NCBI GenBank assembly: GCA_905214425.1
Contig: CAJMLY010000017.1
Span: 1-45,311, forward strand
From: an uncultured bacterium
GTDB taxonomy: Bacteria; Actinomycetota; Coriobacteriia; Coriobacteriales; Coriobacteriaceae
DNA: 45,311 bases
Reading direction: 5' to 3'
Made by a program: the position numbers and the translations under genes. Positions 18,594 through 27,370 of the stretch are shown here, piece by piece; the stretch's first letter is position 1; each line of letters opens with the position of its first letter. The notes under the pieces were generated by a model. That model was not told the DNA's origin and did not search any database. It saw nothing but the letters and a program-made list of their open reading frames with translations.

Positions 18594-18656
18594 TTGCGGT
18601 GGAATAGTTCCCGCTTGGGCCACCTGGACCGCAATACAGGAACTATTCCACCGCAA
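18594..18656. repeat. 18-bp perfect inverted repeat downstream of addA
   Basis: TTGCGGTGGAATAGTTCC (18594-18611) is repeated exactly inverted at 18639-18656 around a 27-nt loop. It sits 13 nt past the addA stop and about 100 nt upstream of dnaE. Neither strand has a T-tract after the stem, so it is not a classical terminator. It could be a REP-like element or an mRNA 3'-end stabiliser. Confidence 0.75.
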
Positions 18657-18668
18657 GTTATCTGAGAG

Positions 18669-21600
18669 CTAAAGGTTGTAGGTGACCACTTGGGGTTCGG
18701 CGGGTTCGACGAAGATGGTTGGATCCGGCTGCTCCACGCGGACGAACTTGACGGTCACGGCCTCAAAGCCCGCCTTGTGCAGAACATCAGCGTAGACGCG
18801 CGCCTGCAGGGCATGCTTCTCCTGCAGCTGTTCCGGCGTCTCGTCCGGCGTGCCGCCCGTCTTGTAGTCGATGACCAGCGCGCATGACGAATCCGCCGGG
18901 TTCGTCGCCAAAGCGTCGATGGCGCCCTCGGCATATGCACCGTAGCGAGCGATGTCCTCGTCCTCGCAGCCCAGCGAAAAGAACGGCACCTCGGCGCGAA
19001 CGCACGGCCACGCGAGCAGGTCGGCACGAACAGCCGACTTGAGCCAGCGGTCCAGGGCAACGTCGAAGCGCTCGCGCTGCTCCGGCGTCAGGCACCACAG
19101 GCGCGCCAGCGCATCGGCGCGCGCAGCGGGCAACGCGTCGGCACCCATCTCGATGAGCCACTGGCAGGCGGCGTGGAAGGCCGAACCCAAGGCCATGGGA
19201 TTGCCGACAGGCTCGACAGCAGCCACGTCTGCATCCGTCATCTCGGAACCATCCGACTCCGCATCATCGCCGGACTCGTCCATGGGAACACGAGCCTCGG
19301 CGGCACGGTCTTCCGTCTCGGCATGGAGTGCCGCGGCGATTGACGAGTAGCTGTACGAATCGCGCTCCGGATACGGGCAGGTGCCCATGCGCACGCCCGC
19401 CGCCTGGGGATACACGAGCTCAAACGCATCGGGATCGGGGTCGGCAGGACCGGGGACGATTGTACTGGCCGAATCGTCGGCAGTATCTGTATCGACATCG
19501 CCGCGGACAAGTCTGCCCTCGGCATCCAGTGAAGCGTTGGCCTCAAACGCCTGCTCGCCAAAGGTAAAGTCCGCCAGCGAGATAAGCTCGTAGTCGCCCG
19601 GCTGGGAGTTGTCGAACACCAGGCGGTCACTATCGAGCTGCGGCATGTCCAGGCCGTCCGTCGGCAGAATACGACGCAGCACGTCGTAGGTCAGATCGGT
19701 CTCGACGTCGAAGGTCGGCGCGCACAGCTTGCCGCGGCTCAAGCCGGCATCCATCGCCAGAATGACCAGCTCTCGCGCACGCGTCATGGCGACATAGAGC
19801 AAACGAGCCCGCTCCTCGAGCGAGAGCTGCAGGTCGTCGTTGCGCAGGCGAACGAATGCCTCGGCGGGAGAACCCGTCTCACAGACATCCTCCATGAGCT
19901 CTGGCGGCAGCCACAGCGACGTGCCCTTGCCCTTAAACGCGTGCTCAAACTGCTTTTTGACGTCATCGCCCTTCACAAACGTGCCGTCCGCGAGTTTAAC
20001 GCCGTCGAAGCGTGCCGGCAGCGCCACGACTTGCGCTCCGCCCTCGACGCGGCCCATCTGTGCCGCACCGGACGATTTGCGCACGCCAAAACACTCGGAC
20101 ACCGCGACGACCGGATACTCCAGACCCTTGGACGCGTGCACCGTCATGATGCGTACCGCGCCGTCACCCTCCTCGTTGAGCGCGCCCGGTGCCTCCTTGC
20201 CCGCCAGGAAGCGATCGAAGGCCAGCGCAATGGAGCGCGGCGAGTTACCGAACTCGGCCTCAGCCTCAACCACGGCATCGAGCGCCTTGAGCACGTTGGC
20301 GGCGATGGCTTTGCCCTCGGGACCACGCTGCGCCAGACGCACAAACCAGCCGGAGGCGTTGACCACGTCGCGCGCGATCGAGGCGAACGAATCGCGGCCC
20401 ACACGGCGAAGCGCATAGCGCAGCACCTCGCGGGCGCGCGTCACGAGCGGCAGGTTCTGCAAACCCGGCACATCGGAATCGCTCATGATGCCCATATCGA
20501 TGTTGCGGCGCGAGGTCTCCCCCGTCTGATCGTCGAGCCTGGTCGCCAGCGCCAGGAACTCCTGGGCGCCCAGCGCAAACATCGGCGATGCCAGTAGCGG
20601 CATAAGGCCCTGCGCCGTATCGGCCGGATTGGCAAGCGCGCACACCAGGGCACGTACCGTCTGCACCTCGGCAGCCTGCGCAAAGACCGAGCCGCCTGCG
20701 ATGACGCAGTCGAGCCCTTGGTCGCGGAAGGCCTGCGCATAGATATCGGCGTTGGTCATGCGGCCCAGCAGCAGCACCATGCCGCCCTGGGGCTGGCCGG
20801 CATCGGCAAGCGCGCGGAATCGCTCGGCGATCGCACGGGCCTTGGCCTGCGTGCGCTCCTGCGTACTGCCGCCGGCAACAAAGAGGGCCTGACGACGCGA
20901 GACGTCTGCCACCAGCGTGTCCTTGCGGCTGTCGCTCGCCTCAAGATCCAAAAAGCCCTGCATCAGGCCACCGTCATCGCCGTCGAAGACGCGTGCCACG
21001 TAACGCAGCACCTCGTCATGGCTGCGGAAGTTGCGCACGAGTTTGACGAGCTCGCCGGCGGGGACATCCGGCGCGGCGACCGTCTCGGACGCCGCCGTCG
21101 ATCCCACTTTGCGCTCCTGGCGACGGAACACCTCGACCTCCGCCCCGCGGAAGCGGTAGATCGACTGCTGTGCATCGCCTACGGTGCACAGCGCGCGCTC
21201 CCCCGCACCCGTCAGGTAACGGATCAGGTCGACCTGCATCTGGTCGGTATCCTGGAACTCGTCGATCATGACCATCTTAAAGCGGCCCTCGTATGCCGCT
21301 CGAATGGCCGGGTAGTCGCGCAGCGCCTCGTATGCCATGCGGAGCAGGTCGTTGTTGTCGAGGGCAGACTGGCCGGCCTTGAGCGCGCGGTACTCAGCCT
21401 CCACGGAACGGGCCAAGCCCACCAGTGCATCGAGCGCGGGGCCACCGCAGGCAAGCACGATATTGATAAACGCATCGGCGGCCTCGGCCTTGAGCAGCTC
21501 GACCTGCTCCTTGGGGAATGCCTTGCTCGCGCGCGGCATGGTGCACGACATCATGAGTCGCGCCGCATCGGCCATGGTCTTGCCGCTCGCCTCGAACGCG

Positions 21601-22301
21601 TCGATGGCATCGAGTGCCACCTGCGCCTTCTCGGTCGCGGCCTTGCTTGCGCCCAGCGCCGCGCGATAGGCATCGGCGAGTGCCGAGGTATCGGCCTGGC
21701 CGCGCGCCACGCGCACATCGTCCATACCGCCCGGCAACTGACTCGACAGCTCCAGCAGGTCGCGCACCAGACCCTTGATGGTCGTGCCGGCGCCAAAGGG
21801 ACCGCCCTCGCCCGCCATGGGATACCAGGCGTAGAGGGCCTTGAGCGATGCCGCGAGCTCGGGGGCGGCATCGGGTGCCGTCGCGCGACCCAGCACATGC
21901 TCAACAGCCTGGTCCATAAGCTCGTCGGTATCGGTGAGCACCGTGAACTCGGGATCGATGCCCAGCTCCAACGCGTGTGCGCGCAGGATGCGCGAGCACA
22001 TGCCGTGAATGGTCGAAATCCACGCATCGTCGACGGTCAGGGCCTCCTCGTCCATGCCCTCGTCGATGAGCGCGCGGCGCACGCGGTCACGGATCTCGGC
22101 CGCGGCATCTTTGGTAAAGGTGATGGCGAGCACCTGGTCAAGATGCTCAACGAACGGACCGGATTCGGGCGAGAGCGCGTAGACGATGCGGCGCGTAAGG
22201 GTAAAGGTCTTGCCCGAACCGGCGCCCGCCGAGACAAACAGCGGACGGTCGAGCGTTTTGACGATCTGCAGCTGCTGCGGCATCAAAGTCGAAAGATCCA
22301 T
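18669..22301 (-). CDS. addA: UvrD-like helicase-nuclease, AddA type
   Basis: A 1210-residue SF1A helicase with a C-terminal PD-(D/E)XK nuclease. It is the partner of AddB in processing double-strand breaks for RecA loading. Walker A is FVSAGAGSGKTFTLTRR near residue 30. LAITFTKDAAAEIRDRV and VMIDEFQDTDQMQVDLIRYL (DEFQD, ~350) follow. VGDAQQSIYRFRGA, MTVHASKGLEYPVV and LLYVAMTRARELVIL give the later helicase motifs. The nuclease core is ALVIDYKTGG near 1143. A negatively charged stretch (~960-1040) separates helicase from nuclease. The start at 22301 has AAGGAGGG 10 nt upstream. It begins 3 nt after the addB stop, so the two are one operon. Confidence 0.92.
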   Translation of the reverse strand: MDLSTLMPQQLQIVKTLDRPLFVSAGAGSGKTFTLTRRIVYALSPESGPFVEHLDQVLAITFTKDAAAEIRDRVRRALIDEGMDEEALTVDDAWISTIHGMCSRILRAHALELGIDPEFTVLTDTDELMDQAVEHVLGRATAPDAAPELAASLKALYAWYPMAGEGGPFGAGTTIKGLVRDLLELSSQLPGGMDDVRVARGQADTSALADAYRAALGASKAATEKAQVALDAIDAFEASGKTMADAARLMMSCTMPRASKAFPKEQVELLKAEAADAFINIVLACGGPALDALVGLARSVEAEYRALKAGQSALDNNDLLRMAYEALRDYPAIRAAYEGRFKMVMIDEFQDTDQMQVDLIRYLTGAGERALCTVGDAQQSIYRFRGAEVEVFRRQERKVGSTAASETVAAPDVPAGELVKLVRNFRSHDEVLRYVARVFDGDDGGLMQGFLDLEASDSRKDTLVADVSRRQALFVAGGSTQERTQAKARAIAERFRALADAGQPQGGMVLLLGRMTNADIYAQAFRDQGLDCVIAGGSVFAQAAEVQTVRALVCALANPADTAQGLMPLLASPMFALGAQEFLALATRLDDQTGETSRRNIDMGIMSDSDVPGLQNLPLVTRAREVLRYALRRVGRDSFASIARDVVNASGWFVRLAQRGPEGKAIAANVLKALDAVVEAEAEFGNSPRSIALAFDRFLAGKEAPGALNEEGDGAVRIMTVHASKGLEYPVVAVSECFGVRKSSGAAQMGRVEGGAQVVALPARFDGVKLADGTFVKGDDVKKQFEHAFKGKGTSLWLPPELMEDVCETGSPAEAFVRLRNDDLQLSLEERARLLYVAMTRARELVILAMDAGLSRGKLCAPTFDVETDLTYDVLRRILPTDGLDMPQLDSDRLVFDNSQPGDYELISLADFTFGEQAFEANASLDAEGRLVRGDVDTDTADDSASTIVPGPADPDPDAFELVYPQAAGVRMGTCPYPERDSYSYSSIAAALHAETEDRAAEARVPMDESGDDAESDGSEMTDADVAAVEPVGNPMALGSAFHAACQWLIEMGADALPAARADALARLWCLTPEQRERFDVALDRWLKSAVRADLLAWPCVRAEVPFFSLGCEDEDIARYGAYAEGAIDALATNPADSSCALVIDYKTGGTPDETPEQLQEKHALQARVYADVLHKAGFEAVTVKFVRVEQPDPTIFVEPAEPQVVTYNL

Positions 22302-22304
22302 GGT

Positions 22305-25300
22305 CTACACGTCCCTCCTTACAAACGTTCCTTCGTGGTTATACGGGCAGTGCGCATGCGCGGCCTGAGCCGACGTCGGGTCGACGGCGGCAACGTTGCC
22401 TGCCTCGAGCTCGCGCAGGCGCTCGGCGATGCCGGCCTCCACGCGATCGAGCAGGGCATCGAAGTCCATGCTGCCACCCTCGCCGGGGAAACCTTTCTTA
22501 AGGCCCGGGATGTGACCGTCGCCGCGCTCTTCCTCGAGCAGCTCGGCGCTCGCGGCACCGCGCAACGCCGGCTTGCCGCCCTTGGTCGAAAAATAGAGCG
22601 CCGCGCGGGTGTCCAAATCCAGCGCCCGGCGCATGGCCTGGGCGTAGATGAGCGTTTGGGTATGTGGCGGCAACCAGCGCGGATCGTCAATGGGCGCCGT
22701 CCCCGATTCCTCGTCGCGCACCGTAGGGTCGGCGAGCTTAAACTCCTCAACGCCCGTGCGGTGCTTGTAGTCGATCACCACGGCACGATTCTCGGCGTCC
22801 ACGTCCACGCGGTCGATGCGCCCGCCAAGCGGCCAACCGGCATACTCGACCTTGAGCTCGTTGAAGGCAAACTCCAGGTAGCGCGGGGCAAAGGGGGCAA
22901 GCGCCTCGGACTCGTAGGCAAGCACGCCCTCCAGCTGCGGCAAGATCTCTGCCACCTGGCGCTCCTCCACCGCAGAGAGCGGCACGAGCGGCCCCTCCGT
23001 GCCTCGCTTGCCGGCGTGCTCGGCCAACGTCTCGTCAAAGACCTCGCGCAGCAACTCCTGAGCGCGCGGCAAATTCTCGGGCGTCACGCGTTCCATACCC
23101 TCCTGTGGCAGGCGGGCATGCAGGTGCTCCAGCACATCGTGGACAAAGTTGCCCTTCTCCATATTGCCAAAGCCCGCGTCGATGGACTGAGGTTTGACGC
23201 GATACGACACGAACCAGCACAGCGGGCACGTCGAGTACGCCTCAATCTGCGAGGCGGACGTCAGGCGCGGCACAAGCGGCGCGTTCTCGCCCGCGCCATC
23301 GCGACGACGCAGGACCAAGTACGGCACAGCCGCCTCACTCAAATGCTGAGGAGCCTCGCACGCGACGCGCTTACACTCGATGCCCTCACCGGCCGCTGGA
23401 TCAAAATCGGCGACGATACCGCCCTCGCCCACGCACGAAACCCTGGCGGCGCCAGTGGCCTCGGCGTGCGCTCGAAGCTCGGTCCACGCAGCCGCCGGAT
23501 AGCACTCGCGCGCCTGGCGATCGTGCGTCACGCGGGCAAGCGCAACCGGGCCGCGCGCGGCCTGCATCGCGCGGCCAAAGCGCACGCGCAACAAGGCGGC
23601 AGGTTCAAGCGTCACACCGCTGCGATCTAACTCTGCCGTCAGCGTGGCCAGCGGGCCCTCCTCATGTGAGAGCGGATAACTGTCCAGGTCGACGTCGGCA
23701 AACAGCACGGCATCGTAGCTGTCGGGGCGCAGGGCTGCCGCATCGGCAAGCGACGCAAAGCGCAGCTGGGCGCGCGGTGCGCGGTCGACCTCGTAGGTCT
23801 CGTAATCGTATGCGGTGCTGCGCTTGTCCACCTTGGTACGAACGTCGTCGAGCACGGGCACGGTCGCGGCCTGCGACACGTCGAGCGCGCGGGCGTCGTT
23901 CATAAGGATGTCGATGGCATGGCGCAGCAGAGCCGTCTCCGCCTGGCGACGAGCCTGACCGTCAAGGCCTCCAAGGGCGCGATCGGGCAGCGCCTTGGCG
24001 ACGGCGAGCATGGCCTTGAGCGCCGTCACGGGTTTGTCGCGCCACAGCGCCTGAAACACGTCCGAGACCACGCACGGCACGTTCTTAAACCAGTTCTCAT
24101 CACCGGCAGCCTTGCGCGTGCCCCTGACCTGGCCCTGCACGCTCTGCAGCAGGCTCTTGACGGCCGTGGTGGTCTTGCCGCGCGACAGGCGCATGTTCTT
24201 GTCGAAGGTGCGCGCGCTGGCGGCATCGGCACCCGAAAGCGGACTGTAAATCCAGTCGGTAAGCTCCGGTGCGGGCCACCACTCGGTCTTGGAGGCGACA
24301 CCCTCGTCGGCGGCCTTCATGCGCTCGATCAGATTGGCGAGCGCCGAGAACTGCCTGCCCGCGATGGATTGGGAAAACGCCGTGAACTCGGCTGTCTCAG
24401 CAGCAATATGACGCGCCGCCAAACGGGCAGCGAGTTCACCGAACAGTTGGGGCGCCCGGGCAGACACCACGAGCACGCGCACGGGGTCCGCGGACGCCGC
24501 GACACCGCCGTCGACTGCGGCGTCCTCACACGTTTTTACCAGCTCATCGACTGCATCCACATAGGCGTGGGCGCGGGCGTGAGGTCCGGCAACCTCTACA
24601 AAGGTAGGCTGAGCGGCGGACTTGGAGGCAGTCTGGGGCGCGGCGGCACCCTCCCCCAGCGGCGCGGCCTCAAACAGCACGCCGCGGGCATCAAGGGCCG
24701 TGGCCAGCTCCTCACGCATCGCCGCCTGCTCGCGAGCGAGCAGCACAACGACCTCTCCCCCGTTGTTTGCCACGGCGGACAGCAGCTCGAGCAGGCCATG
24801 CGTAAACGATGTGATGTCGCGCACACATACCGCGCGGGCGCACGCCGGAAGGTTGTCGGCCAGCACCTCGGCCATAAGGTCAGCCGCCTCGCAGGGCTCG
24901 ACCATGTCTCGACGGTCCAAGCCGCTCGCATAGGCACTCAACAGCTCGAACACGCGAGCCTCGGCGTCGCTCTTGGGATCGGGCCGGCAAACGTCGCCGC
25001 AGCGGCGCTCGGCACCCGTTCCCGCTACGCCCGGCAGCACATCGCGGGCCATGCGCGCGAGCATGCGCACCGTGCCCTGACTGCGCGAAAGCGGCTGCAG
25101 GTCGGCATCGCCGCGACGGGCGACCATGTCCGAGAACAGCATCTGGCGTTGCATGTTGTCGACGAAGCCGCGGCCATCGCCCATAAGCTCCCACAGCGAA
25201 CGAAGCCACGACGCGGGGGTTTTGTAGTCAACGCCCAGCGAGGCGCCAGCAACCGCAGCATCGTGGCGGCACAGGTCGAGCTCGGCAAACGAGGGCGCCA

Positions 25301-25403
25301 GCAAAACGGCACGCCCGTGGCGGGCAACCAAGTCGGCGAGCAACGACGCCTCGGAATCGTTCAAGTTCGTACCGGTATTGGTGGTATAGATTCGAACAGG
25401 CAT
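22305..25403 (-). CDS. addB: PD-(D/E)XK nuclease, AddB-like recombination subunit
   Basis: A 1032-residue second subunit paired with AddA by position, size and fold. The N-terminal part is a degenerate helicase-like region without a Walker A (LLAPSFAELDLCR stands where AddB proteins often have one). The C-terminal part is a RecB-type nuclease. Its active-site block is VVIDYKHRTG (~880), preceded by NFVHDVLEHLHARLP and GGRIDRVDVD. Canonical AddB uses four Cys around the nuclease for a 4Fe-4S cluster. Here only one Cys-rich spot (STCPLCWFV, ~727) and one Cys near the end (AHCPYN) remain, so the cluster is probably missing. The start is the ATG at 25403 with GTGGAGG upstream. Confidence 0.82.
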   Translation of the reverse strand: MPVRIYTTNTGTNLNDSEASLLADLVARHGRAVLLAPSFAELDLCRHDAAVAGASLGVDYKTPASWLRSLWELMGDGRGFVDNMQRQMLFSDMVARRGDADLQPLSRSQGTVRMLARMARDVLPGVAGTGAERRCGDVCRPDPKSDAEARVFELLSAYASGLDRRDMVEPCEAADLMAEVLADNLPACARAVCVRDITSFTHGLLELLSAVANNGGEVVVLLAREQAAMREELATALDARGVLFEAAPLGEGAAAPQTASKSAAQPTFVEVAGPHARAHAYVDAVDELVKTCEDAAVDGGVAASADPVRVLVVSARAPQLFGELAARLAARHIAAETAEFTAFSQSIAGRQFSALANLIERMKAADEGVASKTEWWPAPELTDWIYSPLSGADAASARTFDKNMRLSRGKTTTAVKSLLQSVQGQVRGTRKAAGDENWFKNVPCVVSDVFQALWRDKPVTALKAMLAVAKALPDRALGGLDGQARRQAETALLRHAIDILMNDARALDVSQAATVPVLDDVRTKVDKRSTAYDYETYEVDRAPRAQLRFASLADAAALRPDSYDAVLFADVDLDSYPLSHEEGPLATLTAELDRSGVTLEPAALLRVRFGRAMQAARGPVALARVTHDRQARECYPAAAWTELRAHAEATGAARVSCVGEGGIVADFDPAAGEGIECKRVACEAPQHLSEAAVPYLVLRRRDGAGENAPLVPRLTSASQIEAYSTCPLCWFVSYRVKPQSIDAGFGNMEKGNFVHDVLEHLHARLPQEGMERVTPENLPRAQELLREVFDETLAEHAGKRGTEGPLVPLSAVEERQVAEILPQLEGVLAYESEALAPFAPRYLEFAFNELKVEYAGWPLGGRIDRVDVDAENRAVVIDYKHRTGVEEFKLADPTVRDEESGTAPIDDPRWLPPHTQTLIYAQAMRRALDLDTRAALYFSTKGGKPALRGAASAELLEEERGDGHIPGLKKGFPGEGGSMDFDALLDRVEAGIAERLRELEAGNVAAVDPTSAQAAHAHCPYNHEGTFVRRDV

Positions 25404-25452
25404 GGTCCTCCACTCAAACCGTTCGCAATAATCAATGTATTCATCCTACCCG

Positions 25453-25489
25453 CCCACGCGGACAGATTTGCCCCACGCCAACAGATTTG
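25453..25489. repeat. Tandem 19-bp repeat upstream of addB
   Basis: CCCACGCGGACAGATTTG (25453-25470) and CCCACGCCAACAGATTTG (25472-25489) match at 16 of 18 bases with a 19-bp period. They lie 50-86 nt upstream of the addB start, in the promoter region, and may be paired protein-binding sites. Confidence 0.55.
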
Positions 25490-25511
25490 ATTCCTCCGCC
25501 CCCAAGGGATC

Positions 25512-25538
25512 AAAAAAACCGCCCCCGAAGGGACGGTT
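25512..25538 (-). terminator. Rho-independent terminator after the YerC-like gene
   Basis: Minus strand: a 9-bp stem (AACCGTCCC / GGGGCGGTT, one G-T) with a TTCG tetraloop is followed directly by TTTTTTT. It lies 26 nt past the stop codon at 25565. Confidence 0.88.
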
Positions 25539-25564
25539 CTGCGCAATTCGATTTTGCCGCTGGC

Positions 25565-25864
25565 CTACTCGCCATCCTCCAGTTTGATGAGGATTTTGCG
25601 ATAGCCACCGTACTCGCCATTAAGCGCCTTGGACACGCGGCTCACCGTGGTGGACGAAGCGCCGGTGCGGGCCTGAACCTCAACATAGGGCTCGCCCTCA
25701 TCCAGATAACGCGCGACCTGCAGGCGCTGAGAAAGATCGCAGATCTCGCGCGGTGTGCAGATATCGGTTAAAAACGCCTGAATATCGTTCTCGTCGTCCA
25801 AAAGACTAAATGCGTGGACCAGCTGCTTGACATCAGGCTTGTCAAACATGTTCTCGATATTCAT
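25565..25864 (-). CDS. YerC/YecD family TrpR-related DNA-binding protein
   Basis: A 99-residue all-helical regulator related to the TrpR repressor fold. The block TPREICDLSQRLQVARYLDEG is followed by the helix-turn-helix VQARTGASSTTVSRVSKALN, with the recognition helix at about residues 69-80. YGGYRKIL closes the domain, as in YerC. The family binds DNA, but its regulon is not known. The start is the ATG at 25864. It lies upstream of addB on the same strand but ends at a strong terminator, so addB must use its own promoter. Confidence 0.9.
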   Translation of the reverse strand: MNIENMFDKPDVKQLVHAFSLLDDENDIQAFLTDICTPREICDLSQRLQVARYLDEGEPYVEVQARTGASSTTVSRVSKALNGEYGGYRKILIKLEDGE

Positions 25865-26188
25865 CGATCACCGCCAAACCCGCCAAAAGGCATCGAAGTT
25901 GATACTGACATCGGGCATCGTTCGCCCGTTCTATGCAATAAAACAATGCATGGGGCATTTGCCCGTAGCAGTGTAGCACACCACTAAACTAAAGCGACAA
26001 GACTCTCTGTCAGCGGCACGTTTTTCAGGACGAACGCCGTTTAGAAACCGAATGCGCACGTAAGCTCCACGAATATTTGAGACAATGGGCGCCCAAACAC
26101 CGCGGCGCGCCCGCGCAACCATCCAAGTCGCCGCCGCAAGCCGCTTCACGCGACGCCAGCAACCCCGGAGCAAGAAAGGATTCACGCC

Positions 26189-26554
26189 ATGCGCTTTATG
26201 CTTAACTGGTTCTTCACCTCGATCGCCATCGCGATCGCCACGTTCCTCGTCCCCGGTATCCAACCCTTCGGCTTTGCCGAGGCCTGGGTCTGCTTTGCCT
26301 TTGTGGGACTGTTCCTCAACATCGTCGATTCGTTCGTCAAACCGTTCCTCACGGTCATCTCGCTGCCGCTCACGATCATTACGCTCGGCATTTTCCAGCT
26401 CGTGCTCAACAGCTTTATGCTGGAGCTCGCCAGCTACCTGTCGGTCAACCTGTTGGGCGTCGGCATCTCCATCGCCGGCTTTGGCTCGGCCTTTATGGGC
26501 AGCATCCTAGTGTCCATCATGCGCAGCATCCTCGATAGTATTGCCGAAGAGTAG
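26189..26554 (+). CDS. Phage holin family small membrane protein
   Basis: A 121-residue protein with four hydrophobic segments: MLNWFFTSIAIAIATFLVPG, FAFVGLFLNIVDSFVKP, ITLGIFQLVLNSFMLELASY, and the Gly/Ile-rich last span. It matches the widespread four-TM family annotated as 'phage holin family / Mycobacterial 4-TMS holin' and DUF360-type proteins, which is a chromosomal family and not evidence of a prophage. The signature VKPFLTVISLPLTIITLGIF is present. The ATG at 26189 has AAAGGA 9 nt upstream. The 324 nt before it hold no gene. A bidirectional terminator follows. The function is unknown. Confidence 0.82.
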   Translation: MRFMLNWFFTSIAIAIATFLVPGIQPFGFAEAWVCFAFVGLFLNIVDSFVKPFLTVISLPLTIITLGIFQLVLNSFMLELASYLSVNLLGVGISIAGFGSAFMGSILVSIMRSILDSIAEE

Positions 26555-26588
26555 AACGCCCCCGACACAGACGCATCGGACCAAATCA

Positions 26589-26619
26589 AAGGCCGCCCAT
26601 CGCAAAAATGGGCGGCCTT
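26589..26619. terminator. Bidirectional terminator
   Basis: A perfect 12-bp stem (AAGGCCGCCCAT / ATGGGCGGCCTT) with a 7-nt loop lies between two converging genes. CTTATTT follows on the plus strand and TTGATTTGG on the minus strand. Confidence 0.85.
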
Positions 26620-26688
26620 CTTATTTGCCAAGTCTCAGAGGGCAAGAAAATCTACCATTTCCACCCTGCCCCCACATGGCAAGTGGGG

Positions 26689-27117
26689 TTAGATGACGTA
26701 GTCGTAGCCTTCGTTGGGGGCGACGAGCTGGTCGAGCGTCACGCCGTCGAGGTAATCGTTGATGAGCTTGTCCAGGTTCTTCCACACGTCGAGCGTGGGA
26801 CACTTATCAGATCGCGAGCAGCCCTTGCAGTCGCCATCCAGGCAGGCGACCGGCGCCAGACTACCCTCGGTCAGGCGCAAGATCTCGCCCACCGTGTACT
26901 GCTCGGGCGGGCGCGTGAGCACATAGCCGCCGCCCTTGCCGCGCATGCCCGAGAGCATGTTGGCGCGCACGAGCGTAGCCAAGATGTTCTCGAGATATTT
27001 CTCGGAAATCCCCTGTCGCGCCGCAATCTCTTTGAGCGGGATGCGACCGGCCGCCTGGTGCTCGGCCAGGTCAACCATAACGCGCAGGGCGTACCTGCCC
27101 TTAGTAGAAACCAACAT
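26689..27117 (-). CDS. Rrf2 family transcriptional regulator
   Basis: A 142-residue dimeric winged-helix regulator. The N-terminal signature MLVSTKGRYALRVMVDLAEH and the recognition region ISEKYLENILATLVRANMLSG are diagnostic. The Gly-rich wing is MRGKGGGYVLTRP. Three Cys lie in CLDGDCKGC...DKC (about residues 92-106), spaced as in the Fe-S-sensing IscR/NsrR branch, so it may bind a cluster. Divergence from cysK suggests a CymR- or IscR-like role in controlling cysteine/sulfur genes. The start is the ATG at 27117, with GAAAGG about 12 nt upstream. Confidence 0.92.
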   Translation of the reverse strand: MLVSTKGRYALRVMVDLAEHQAAGRIPLKEIAARQGISEKYLENILATLVRANMLSGMRGKGGGYVLTRPPEQYTVGEILRLTEGSLAPVACLDGDCKGCSRSDKCPTLDVWKNLDKLINDYLDGVTLDQLVAPNEGYDYVI

Positions 27118-27234
27118 ATATAGTGCTGCCTTTCGGTCTTTTAGTCCGTTGAAATTCTAGCCGAAAAATTGGCTTTGAAAATACCCGTTCCGGTCAAGAT
27201 GGTTAATCAACTTGCAATAATCTCCTATTTCCTA

Positions 27235-27263
27235 TTGCATTACTAGGCTTTGGTGTCTACTAT
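27235..27263 (+). promoter_or_regulatory. cysK promoter
   Basis: TTGCAT (27235-27240), a 17-bp spacer and TACTAT (27258-27263) make a good sigma-70-type promoter. The predicted start is near 27270, giving a leader of about 100 nt before the cysK ATG. Confidence 0.65.
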
Positions 27264-27272
27264 GCTTCCCAA

Positions 27273-27312
27273 CAGCTAAACGAACAACCTATAAGGTTTA
27301 TGGGTTTAGCTG
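27273..27312 (+). promoter_or_regulatory. Stem-loop at the 5' end of the cysK leader
   Basis: CAGCTAAAC (27273-27281) pairs perfectly with GTTTAGCTG (27304-27312). Inside, AACCT-ATA-AGGTT forms a second stem. The nested hairpin begins 2-4 nt after the predicted transcription start. As DNA it could equally be an operator for the adjacent Rrf2 regulator. It is not a terminator, as no T-tract follows. Confidence 0.55.
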
Positions 27313-27370
27313 CTAGACGCACCGTAAAACCACACGGTATCCAGTCATTTGAACACTTTGGAGGTTCATC

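Noticed and set aside
25865..26188. Search for a gene or regulatory RNA in this 324-nt gap
   Set aside because: Only weak promoter-like sequences and a small GGGCAAATGCCC palindrome were seen; no gene is supportable.
26189..26554. Reading the holin-family gene as evidence of a prophage
   Set aside because: No other phage genes nearby. This four-TM family is common on bacterial chromosomes.
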